Source: Rhododendron vialii (lineage: Eukaryota > Streptophyta > Magnoliopsida > Ericales > Ericaceae). From it: a stretch of DNA of 64,000 nt. Every line of letters starts with the position of its first letter. Position 1 is the stretch's first letter. Location of the stretch: positions 32,314,501 to 32,378,500 of the forward strand of contig NC_080567.1 in assembly GCF_030253575.1 (NCBI RefSeq). Direction: 5' to 3'. Shown piece by piece: positions 10,965 to 21,198 of this stretch. The translations under genes were made by a program, and so were the position numbers. Under the pieces are notes generated by a model, which ran no database searches, had not been told where the DNA came from, and was given only the letters and a program-made list of their open reading frames with translations.

Positions 10965-13900
10965 TCAAGCTCTTTCTTGAACTAATAACAAAGCTTCAAG
11001 TTCCTGTCTACGCTGCTCTAACTCCTGCAAATTTGACAAGGCAATCGATTCAACGATTCAAATTCCAAAGAAAATTAATCCAAAGACGATACAAGCTAGG
11101 TACTCCCAATGTTCAAGAAGCACCTCAGTTTATCCAAACACTAGAATAACATGTTACGACTTACGAGAGTTTACTGAACTGAATGTGATGGAACCAAGCC
11201 ACAAATAGAGCTTAGTTTTAGCTTTAAACAACATCATGACCACTTCAGCACCACAATTGTATGATTGCCCTTCTATCTGGCTTTGTTAGAGAAATCATGA
11301 CCACTTCAGCACCACAATTGTATGATTGCCCTACTATCTGGCTTTGTTAGAGAAATCGTACGCACTAAATTTCATCATACAGATGATAATAGACCATTTG
11401 GTTTTGGAGAGTAATCACAGCAATAAAATTTGAACAACGAATGGGCGAAAAGGGTTTATAACAATCACCCCAGATTTATTTGTCATCATGGGAAACGAGG
11501 AAAGAAGAAATCAGGGGAAACGAAAGAGACTCCTAAAGCCGATGCTATAGCTTCAACAACAATAACAACAGAACCCATGCAGTCCCCAATCATTAGAGGA
11601 AATAAAATTATGCCATCAATTAGAGGAAATAAAAGTAACGAGAAACTTGGACAAGGACTGCAGAGGTTTAACAGTGGTTAGCTAGTTTATCTGCTGATTA
11701 CTAGAATTATACAATCGATTTAAGGAACGAAACAACATTAAGCTTGGACACAACGTACGGACACCAAAATATGGGCACACTATAGCTTACTTGCAAATCC
11801 TTGATTGCTTGATCCCGTGGAACTTCTTTCTTCTGGTGAGCGCGTTTGACATAGCCAACGCAGAAAATTCCCTGTATTTGATGTAGAAATAACTATTAGA
11901 CTATAATTCAAAAGTATAGGAAACAAACTATGTACCAAATTAAAAGATAATGTGCTTATTGATCCCTCGGTTATTCATTCATGAGTAAAATGAGACAGCC
12001 GCCAATACCAAGAGACTATACTCAAATTCGAAAATGGTCGGGTGCCTTATTCTAGAGTACGACTGGGGATAGGACTTGCAAAACAATCAGAAGTGAACGA
12101 TTCAATTGTAAAACCAAGACTTCCTTTAACCTCTGTTCTGATCCATTAGTAGTCCAAGAAAATTTCGGCAACTGGTTTTAAACTCAATCATGTGATGTGA
12201 CATAGCAAGGTTCTAAACACTATTCAAATCAAGCGAGAGAATCGACCAACTTCTGGGGAGAAAATGATCAAAAACCTTGATATAATTAACTTACCGAAAC
12301 AACATAAACAACGCCACAAGCAAGAAGCATGTAGCTTGCTATGTTTTCGAGGAGAACGAGCACCGTCTGGTCATCAGAGTCCTCAGAGTAAGCTTTTGTC
12401 ATCACTGCGACGCTGAAAGTGGCAATATATAGGACTTATGATTTACAATATAAAGGTGCATGCGTGAACTACACGAAACAGTAATGAGGTCCGAATTTGG
12501 ATTTCATCGTGTCTGAAACCCTTGTAGGACACAGAGAACATTAGAGGGAGAACAGAGGTGACAAGAACAGGAAAAAGTGCATATTGAAAAAACAGAACAT
12601 ACAAGATCTGCAGGATACCCCTGGCCACCCAATACTCCAACACCTGCGCATGAGAGATTGAGTATACACAGTTAGCTAATGTGCCAAGGGCTTCATTTCT
12701 GGTAGACATTTTGCTAGAATCAAACCTCAAACTGATCATTAAAAGGCAATAGCAAGTACACTTTAAGTGGCTTAAAGGCACCCTAAAAAACAGTCCAAAC
12801 CGATCATTTATTGGCAAAGAAAATTAACTAATTCTGGGTAGATAAGGTCATGTATTTCAGTTCCGCCGGTCTAAATTACCATTTAGCTGAAACACACCCT
12901 GATTGTCCTCAAAACAATGGATTAAGAACCGAAGTTGAAAAAAAAATATTTACTACCTCCGTCCCAAAAGAAAATATAAGGTCTGCAAACGAGAACTTAA
13001 AATAACACATTTTTGCCGAGAAAAAGTCAAACTTTTGTACCGCTAGTTACTTAGGGTCTGTTTGATAAAACTGAAAACTGAAAACTGAAAACTGAAAAAT
13101 AAGTACTGGAAACTGAATACTGAATTGTTTAAGCTAACAAGCTGTTTGATATGTACTGAATTTTAACCACTGAATTAAATAAGCTGTTTGATCTGTCCAG
13201 TGAGCTGAAGTCTGAAAGTCATTAATTTTCCAAATTTACCCTTCATACATTCATGACTAGTAAATCACAATCAATTATATATATATAGACAAAGATACCG
13301 CTATCAAAATAATAACATTATATACAAAATATTAGAAAGACACTCAAAAACTATTTTAAATATTGTTGATCATTGAAACTTCATCAAATATTAAAGTAGC
13401 AAAATCAAATTTAACACTCAAGTGTAGTTTATAGCATTCAAATGCGTTGCAATTTGCTCTCGTAAGGTGAGCATAAAAATTTGATCAGCTTGGGTCGATC
13501 CTCCACCTGCTTCGAAATTATCCACATGATGTTGAGCATTGCTGTAAGAAGCATTTGGATCGTTGAATTCGTCAAGAAATTGATCTGAAATGCAAGTCCT
13601 CCGAATAAAATTGTGCATGGTTATGCAAGCAATCACCATATTTCTTTGTACCGCGAAAGGATATGATGACATCCTTTTTAGTATTGGAAAACGAGACTTC
13701 AGAACTCCAAAAGCACGCTCAATCACATTCCGTAACCTCGCATGTGCGAGGTTGAATCGCTCTTCTTTATTCCTAGGACGCCGACCATTTTGGAAATCAG
13801 CTAACCAATACCGCACATTCCGGTATGGTGCCATAAATCTACGTGTATGAGTGTATGCTGCATCACATAAAAAGTATTTTCCTGCACAGTAGAAGAACAA

Positions 13901-16509
13901 TTATGCTAGGAAATATTAGCATCTAATTCAAAACAATCATCTAACTTGGAGGAAGAATTGGAAAGTTGTTTGCTGGATCACTCATAGTTTCTCTTAGCAC
14001 CCGTGAGTCATGTGCTACCCCTTCCCAACCAGCCCACACAAATGTAAACAACATATCAAAGTCACATATAGCAAGCACATTTTGGTAACATTCTCCTCTT
14101 CCTCGTCCTCTGTATGGAATTTGTTGATCACATGGCACAACTGCCGAAATAAGAGTTCCGTCAAGCGCACCTACCGCACCCTTACAATATTTTAAATTAT
14201 AAATTAGAAAATGAAAGCACAATAATTCATATTATGCACAGTATATAAATAAAAACCAATTGAGATGTGTACCTTCTAAATGAAAATAGTACCTGAAATA
14301 TGTGTCTAATACGACGGTTCTCTCGTATTTGATGTGCCGGTTGATCATAAGGTGTGTTAACAATCATCTCTTTTGAGAAGTTCAGCATCGCATGCAATAC
14401 TTCATAAAAGTACCTATGTATTGTTTGTGATTGTGACTGAGTGCCATCAGTAGGAAACCCTTCTTTTGATGGTCCCCATGAAAATCTTCCTGTTGCTCTA
14501 ACACCGTCAAATAATGCTTTTAACTCGTTCGAATATTGTAGTCCAGTATATCGAAATTGTTTGGCATTAGGATTGGCCTGTAAAATTATAATTGTATAAA
14601 TCTCATATTCATTGATGACAATGATACAAACAAGAGCCAACCCAAAATAAACTTGTCAAACCAAGCTTGTGGTTTCCAACATAGATTTGAAGAACAAACA
14701 ATTTAATAGCATTGAATCAAGAGAAATGCACGATAAAGTAAGGCAATTATCGAAATTCCGGCAACTAAAACAGAAACACTTTAGTGGTGGGAGAACTATT
14801 TTTTTTTCATAAGGAACACTTTGTTTATAATGGTTCAAAGAACAGGGTAGTTCTTCAATTAGCGGTTCACGAGACTTATTGCGTGTTTGGCATACTATCA
14901 TGTTACAGAATCAAAGTAGGATCCGAGAGCCAAGAAAGTGGTTTTCGTTGGCTTCCCTGGAGGGATTAAGGGATACAGGCTGTGGAGATTAAGGGATACA
15001 GGCTTTGATCATCATAAGCAGGGATGTAACATTCGATGATCCGCCTATGAACCTTGGTTCACGCTCTACGTATCTTATTCTTTCAAGCCCTCTTTCTTCT
15101 GTCCAAATTGCTATGATGATCAATTTCTCAAAAACATAAATCTAATCTGAAATTCTAGTTGCCTAAACCCATAGAATATAAACTGAAATTGTAATATGAA
15201 ATTCTTTCAAGCCCTCTCTCTCCCTCAATTGCAATTCAGAGAATATAAACTAAAAACCCACATCTCAAACAATATAAATCGGAAACCCTATGTAAAAAAC
15301 TGAAAATACACAGACTGGCCATGGCGCGAGAGAGAGAGAGAGAGAGAGAGAGCAAACCTGGAGATGGGTCTGGGTCTTCACAGATCGTGTTTGTGGGATT
15401 GTGTTTGTGGGATCAGCATGGAAGGCGAGGGCAAGGAAGAGAAAGAAGACGCGAGAAAAAGAAAAAAATGAAAGAACACGTTGGGCTCAGGCTGAGCGTG
15501 TTCAGCGATAAGTGATAAGTAGGGGGAGACCTACTTATTTTTTAACTCTCAACTCTATACTTCCACTGAGCGTGTTCAGTGGACACTTTTGTGGTTATCA
15601 AACCAACTTATTTTATTTTCACTTAATCTATTCAATTTTAAGTACTGAATTAGGTTATCAAACAGACCCTTAGGCTACGTTCACTTGGACTTAACTTAAA
15701 TTTGATAGTTTTTTTTTTATTTGAATTTTTTTCGCATTTATTAGTTTTGCGCTAAATTTTTTTGAGTTATTAATTCATCTCGACGAAATGAATCGAAAAA
15801 GTAAAAAAAAAAATTACTTTTACCCAAGTATTTTGAAAAATAACTACTTTTTAGCAAAAAAAAAAAAAAAGCAAAAAATGTCACTTTTTTTTTTGCTTAA
15901 AAATAGTTATTTCTCGAAATATTTGGGTAAAAGTTTTTAAAAAAATTTACTTCTCCAATTCCTCTCGGACAAGTCAATAACCCATAAAAGTTTGGTGCAT
16001 AACTAACAAATGCAAAAAAAAATCAAATGAAGACAAAACTCTCAAATTTAAGTTAAATTCAAGGGAACGTAGCCTTAATGTCAATGAGTTTCTTTAAATC
16101 ATCAAACGTTTAAACTTTTCTCGCTTTTTTAAGTTCTGGCTTTGAAAAGGTGGAGTAGAAAAGAGAGAATGAACCTTCCAGAACTTCATAACGACATCCC
16201 ATTCAGTCTCGGCAACGACGACGAAGATCGCAATCAGAACCGCGTAGCACCGGAATATCCCGTCAAATATCTACGAGAATTCACACAACTAATCAATAAG
16301 CACAACTTCATCTAGAGATATAAACAATATACTGATAAATACACAACAAAAGTGTACAGAGAGAGAGTGAGAGAGATTACATCGGATTCGTTCATGAACG
16401 AACGGACGGCATAGAGAACATTGACGGCGATGCAAAGGAGGGCGGCGACGGCCGTTACGACGCTGAAGCACCGGCAGACGACCATGAAAGCATCCACGTT
16501 TCTCGCCAT
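10965..16509 (-). CDS. COPI-associated / TVP15-like Golgi membrane protein, copy 2
   Basis: Six exons on the minus strand: 16381..16509, 16175..16270, 12603..12643, 12295..12412, 11791..11871 and 10965..11024. Exons 2 to 6 have the same lengths as in copy 1, with conserved phases, giving 174 residues. The N terminus is MARNVDAFMVVCRCF, the form I expect for the family, without the insertion seen in copy 1. The hydrophobic segments and the tail ending QERA correspond block for block with copy 1. Intron 2 (12644-16174) is about 3.5 kb because of a Harbinger element and two MITEs. All splice sites and the frame are intact, so the gene may still work if that intron is removed. Probable role: Golgi/ER membrane traffic, as for copy 1. 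Confidence 0.87.
11233..11354. repeat. Tandem duplication of a 61-bp unit in the last intron of TVP15-like copy 2
   Basis: Positions 11233-11293 and 11294-11354 are nearly identical. Copy 1 has this sequence only once (about 3958-4022), so the duplication arose after the gene duplication. Confidence 0.85.
13418..14577 (-). pseudogene. HARBI1-like DDE nuclease fused to the tail of the Myb/SANT-like ORF1
   Basis: Likely exons on the minus strand: 14293..14577, 13946..14180 and 13418..13881. The acidic triad is visible: D in GALDGT, D in VAHDSRV, and E in VIERAFGVLK, as in DDE_Tnp_4 nucleases of Harbinger elements. The first exon begins with NPNAKQFRYTGLQY and GRFSWGPS, which belong to the separate Myb/SANT-like DNA-binding protein these elements encode. 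It then passes directly into QTIHRYFYEVLHAML of the nuclease. The Myb helices and the N-terminal third of the nuclease are missing. I infer an internal deletion that fused two ORFs, so the product is unlikely to mobilise the element alone. Confidence 0.8.
15328..15352. repeat. (GA)n microsatellite within the Harbinger element
   Basis: About 24 bases of uninterrupted GA. Confidence 0.95.
15673..16074. mobile_element. Tourist-like MITE abutting the Harbinger element
   Basis: The ends ggctacgttc and gaacgtagcc form inverted repeats, flanked by TTA at 15670-15672 and 16075-16077. The whole 402-bp element folds back on itself. Its left TTA is also the right target duplication of the Harbinger element, so one inserted exactly at the border of the other. 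Confidence 0.85.
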
Positions 16510-16727
16510 TTTCTCGCACTTTTAAATTCTAGCCAACAGGAATCCCAGCTCCGATTATCTCTCTCTAGCTATAACCGTTTTCGAGTGTGGGGTTTTGTCG
16601 GGGGAGAATGGCGGGAGATTTATACTTCACCAGTTCACCTGCTGGTCAAGCATATTCCTTCCCAGTGAGGTTTTGGACAAGCGTCGGCAGATGTTAACTG
16701 ACAGGTGGCGGTGAAGGGGAACAGTTT
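16510..16727 (-). promoter_or_regulatory. 5' flank / probable promoter of TVP15-like copy 2
   Basis: The flank contains blocks shared with the 5' flank of copy 1, including gttaactgacaggtgg. No core promoter element was assigned. Confidence 0.5.
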
Positions 16728-17809
16728 TGTAATAACTAGTGTGCGAACCAGTTTATGCACAGTACAATTAATAGTTTATGAGAAATTCCGAATCTTAGAA
16801 CTTAATATTGGAGCAAACTTCTAAATTTCAGACATTGACTATTGGGCTAACCGTCGGGTTCAACGAACAAAGGTTATACAGGCATGGCACAAAATACGCT
16901 AGACACGAACAAAGGTTATACAATTGTGGGATTGTGGCGGACTGTGGGCCATAGCTGGGCCGAGGATATTCTAAAAAACCACGGCATGGTTATTAGATGG
17001 GTCTAGCACAGCAAGACACAAAGCACACTAGACACAAGAATAAATTGGCTGGGTCGATACGACACGACTCATTCGACACCTCTGATTATACTTGTGTTTT
17101 AATCGGTGGTTTGTTTATCTGGCGTTACCTAACGTCATATGGGATGTGTAGGTGGAGTCTTGTGACGATAATATTGTTTTTGATTGGGATGGTTTTTGAT
17201 GATATAATCATATATAATGTATTACGTGGAGGTGTAGTTTATGGCTTCATGCTACGTGCAAGATGAGAAAATTATGAGTTCAAAAAAGAATTATGAAAAA
17301 AGTATAGGAAATTGTAGCCTTAGTCCCTCTATCTTTTTTATATTCTTTTTATGGCAGACTGTATTTATAGACGTCCAAACATGAAAATCTCTTATCCAAC
17401 CTAGCAAATCGATGCTACAATAGCATGGAGATTTTCCCAGTAGCAGCGATTCCTGATGTCCTGTATACGTGGCAGACTATGGAGGTTTCTACGTTTCCGT
17501 TCGTTTAAGAGTTTTAGATTTTGAATTCTAATCATTATTATATTTCTCTTTAATCATTATTTTCATTTTTCTCTCTATCTCTCTCCAATCATTACCCCTA
17601 TTTTCAATCATTAATCTATTTTTCTTTATACTCAATATCTACAAATTTAAAATCCCAAAACGGAGAGGGTCGCAATACCAAATTTAAAAAGTCTCTTCTT
17701 GTTCCTTAAATGTTGTTCTATTAACCTAATAATCACTCTTTACGTCATCTCATCTTTTAGGTAATCCCAACAAAAGCTATATTATTTTTAACGTTCTCTC
17801 AAATAAAAG

Positions 17810-18022
17810 ATGGAAATTGATTTTGACACTTCACATTTGATCATTGGCATTTTACTTTTTGTCTTTTTCTTATTTGAAATTACAACACTATACTTTAAAG
17901 CGGATGAACACTAACAAAATAAAGGATAATTTGATAATTTCACATAGAATAAAGACAAAAAGTGAAGTGTCAGTGGTTAAATATGAAGTGTCAAAATTAC
18001 TTTTTTATCTAAAGATTTCCAT
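17810..18022. mobile_element. Foldback MITE-like element
   Basis: The left arm, atggaaattgattttgacac with tttactttttgtcttt following, is inverted at the right end as agacaaaaagtgaagtgtca and tcaaaattac...atttccat. Arms are imperfect. No target duplication was recognised. Confidence 0.6.
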
Positions 18023-19590
18023 GTAACAAAAGAATTCAATTTCTTCCAAGTCTGGAAAACAAACCCAACGTAGAAGAGCGGTAGGCTCATTCCAAAAACT
18101 TATTTGAGTTTATTCTCAATTAAACGAATTAGCCACGAAATAAAACTAATGGAGAATCTTAGAATCCTAAAGGCAGAATCTACAACGTGATGAGATGTGA
18201 ATCTTGTTAATTAGTCAGAAATTTGAAATATTTCTTATATATGCTTCGGGTCTTTGGAGGGAGATTCACCTGATATTAGTTGAAGGGGATGAATCATCCA
18301 ACGAATGTTCTCATGATATAACGTTAAACAGGTAAATCAAAAGATGGTAAAAAATGAGAGATACCTAAACTATGTTGATTCCCAAATACTTTGGCTACCT
18401 GGACAGATTAAACGTGCACATTTTTGTTCGCTTACTATTTTTTTTTTTCTCAGCAAAAGGAAATTTTATAGAGCTCGAAAGGATACATCGGGAGCAAGGA
18501 TGGGATCAGGGGGGGTCTAGTAGCGGCGACCGCCACGACAAAAATTTTAAAAAATGCAATTATTATATGTAAAAAAAAATTTATGCCCAACTTATATAGT
18601 CTCGCCACCACTAAATTTTTTTAGTATATATTTCGCCACTGCTAGGGTAAAATCATGGTTCCGTCCTTGATCGGGAGGAAAGGCTGAGGAGCACAGATGC
18701 TCTACTCAACCGGAGGAGGGGGAAACGTAAATCATCCAGCTCGAAGTTGAATGATAAACGCCAAAACATATTACAATTTTAGCAAACGGATACCATCTTG
18801 AAACATTTTAAAGTCCTCCACAGAGTACAACCTAATATTGAATCTAACTTTGATCCAGCAAAAGGAAACATTTATGTTCGCTTATTAATTTTGAGAAAAA
18901 AATTTACTCTCTACACAGTTTTCAATAATTTTTTTTATCTATCTCTCTCCACTTATTACCACTGATTGCATAAAAAAAAAATTCTCAAAACTCATAACCA
19001 AACAAAGAAATCATTATGTCTTTCGTGGAGAAATCAGGAAAGTACTATTAGTTTTGGCGAGCTGCACACTCTTAGAAGCTGCCACTTCTATTGGACAGCA
19101 GGAATTCCACCATCTTTTGAAATTCTTTGGTTGAAACTCCCCCAATAAATTTCAACTCCTTCCTTTGGAGATCGATGAGTATAGCCTTCTGCTTTTACGC
19201 ATACATTTTGTCATTGGGGGATTTTCAAAATGCTATTGGAGATTGTTGTAGCATTTTGATTTCTAAAGTGCATTTTGTGTACTTGCCAATTCTTGAAAAA
19301 CTTGATTTCCGTTCTTACTTTTTACCACCTAAGCTCTCATTCTTGTTTTTATTCATGTAAATTTATCTTATAGTCCTTTTATGTTTGAGAAGACGGCAAT
19401 TGAATAGTAGCAGAATCACGATTTATCGTACGAGATGTCAAGTTCGAGTCTTCTCCACTTCTCTACAATACCAATTTTAATGAATGTTCATTGTTGTGTG
19501 CCTAAAAAGAGATAATCAATTCAGAAAAGTTAATGAATTGATGAGTTTTTTTGGCTAAGTACGAATTAAAGGGATATAGGGTCTAATTAT

Positions 19591-20429
19591 GGACGCGGGG
19601 GCTCTGCTGCCCAGGGGTGGGCAGCAGCCCCTGCCCACACTCACACATACTCACACACGGCACCGTTTCGTTAAAGGAAAAAAAAAAACTCTTCCGCTTG
19701 CAATCCTAAGGAGCAGAAACGTGATTATAAGAGCCTTAGAGTTAAAATTTAATTATGTCTCTTTAGAATAATATGATCAGAATAATAAGATCTTCACGTC
19801 AATTCAAACGGATTGAAAATTGGAGCACTTAATTTTTTAATCATATTTTTTAATATATAAACGGTCTAAAAAATTAAGTGTGTCACTTTTTAATTCGTTT
19901 GAACAAGTACGAATATCTTATTATTTTAATCATATTATTTTAAAGAGATATAATTAACTTTTGTCTATAGGACTCTCATAATCACGTTTCTGATCTACAG
20001 GATCTTAAATAAAGAGCAGATACTTAATTATGAGAGTCCTAGAGACAAAAATTAATTATATCTCTTTAAAATAATATGATTAGAATAATAAGATATTCGT
20101 ACTTGTTCAAACGAATTAAAAAGTGGCACACTTAATTTTTTAGACCGTTTATATATTAAAAAATATGATTAAAAAATTAAGTGCTCCAATTTTCAATCCG
20201 TTTGAATTGACGTGAAGATCTTATTATTCTGATCATATTATTCTAAAGAGACATAATTAAATTTTAACTCTAAGGCTCTCATAATCACGTTTCTGCTCCT
20301 TAGGATTGCAAGCGGAAGAGTTTTTTTTTTTTCTTTAACGAAACGGTGCCGTAACGGTGCCGTGTGTGAGTGTGTGTGAGTGTGGGCAGGGGCTGCTGCC
20401 CACCCCTGGGCAGCAGAGCCCCCGCGTCC
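19591..20429. mobile_element. 839-bp foldback element with 10-bp target duplication
   Basis: GTCTAATTAT stands directly before (19581-19590) and after (20430-20439) the element. Its two halves, about 19591-19985 and 20030-20429, are nearly perfect reverse complements for about 400 bp, starting ggacgcgggggctctgctgc and ending in its inverse, around a short centre near 20000. It encodes nothing. Long arms and a 9-10 bp target duplication suggest a Mutator-like foldback. The right arm carries a small extra copy of ggtgccg(taac). Confidence 0.88.
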
Positions 20430-21198
20430 GTCTAATTATACTCTGGATGTGTAGAAATATGAAAGGACAAAGTATTACTCATGTCCACATCAAAAATCCG
20501 GTGATTGGATACCGTTTGATATGATTTCAATATGCATTAGGCTTGTAACTCGTTGGGCAGAATTATCTGAAATGTAAAGCATTTAAGGGTCGTTCCGCTA
20601 TCTTTTTAAACTTTTTTTTTTAAAAAGAAAGTAATTTTAAAACTCAAATATAAAGAAAATGGAAAATAATTTTTCGAATTTTTTTTGCACCGTTTAAAAG
20701 ATCTCAATGAAATCTATCAAATAAAATTCATATTGGTAAAAAAATTATTTACATAAGTACATGATTTTTTAACTTGAAATTACCTTCATTTTCAAAAAGT
20801 ACTTTTTCAAGAAAACTGGAACGGATCGTAAAAATCCTGTCACACAATATCCAATCAACTTAATTTAAAAACTTAACGCATTTAAAAATCACGCTGATCA
20901 GATGTCGTATGAATTTGATCAATGTTTTCGTCGAATTTTAATAAATAAACGGTTTCGATCATTGTTACAAGCTCTTAAAGAGCCCAAAAATAGCCCAAAC
21001 TGAACCGCACCGGACCGGAGAAAGGTAAACAAAACTGGAGAGGAGCTCTTTGCCCCTGATCCTAATTATTTGAAGTGTTTTCGTTAAGACAATGACAGGA
21101 GCAGCAAAGGTCGCGATGAGGTCCCGTAAGTTACCAATATACCTATGCCAGTCCACGAAGGCTCTCCTGTCCCCACGCACAGGGAGAAGAGGAGGAAG

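Larger units (their letters stand above)
13054..15669 (-). mobile_element. PIF/Harbinger DNA transposon, 2.6 kb, in intron 2 of TVP15-like copy 2
   Basis: The ends are the perfect inverted pair gggtctgtttgataa (from 13054) and ttatcaaacagaccc (to 15669). Both are flanked by TTA (13051-13053 and 15670-15672), the target duplication expected for PIF/Harbinger elements. Subterminal repeats of the ctgaaaactg type follow on the left. The element encodes a HARBI1-like nuclease on its minus strand, in the same orientation as the host gene. The right half contains a GA microsatellite. Confidence 0.92.
12953..16155. mobile_element. Stowaway-like MITE split by later insertions
   Basis: The left end at 12953, after TA, reads ctacctccgtccc. 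The right end near 16155, before TA, reads ggtggag. The right part (16078-16130, with tcaatgag and aaacgtttaaactttt) resembles the complement of the interior of the Stowaway element at 21968-22214. The two halves are separated by the Harbinger element and the Tourist-like MITE. The right terminus is diverged, so this is a moderate call. Confidence 0.5.
10480..16730. repeat. Segmental tandem duplication, unit 2
   Basis: This is the second copy of the TVP15-like unit, colinear with about 3160-8100 but longer because intron 2 carries a nest of transposons. Boundaries are approximate. Confidence 0.8.
16728..21090. other. Gene-poor intergenic region rich in foldback repeats
   Basis: No open frame here resembles a known family. 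It contains foldbacks at 17810-18022 and 19591-20429. AT-rich sequence near 17480-17680 and 18890-19000 resembles the MITE at 60670-60881. Confidence 0.6.

Noticed and set aside
15321..15515. Open frame starting MARERERERE
   Set aside because: It translates a GA microsatellite inside the Harbinger element.
16880..17080. Segment with tgggtcgatacgacacgactc-like wording, suggestive of retroelement remnants
   Set aside because: Too short and diverged to assign ends, strand or family.
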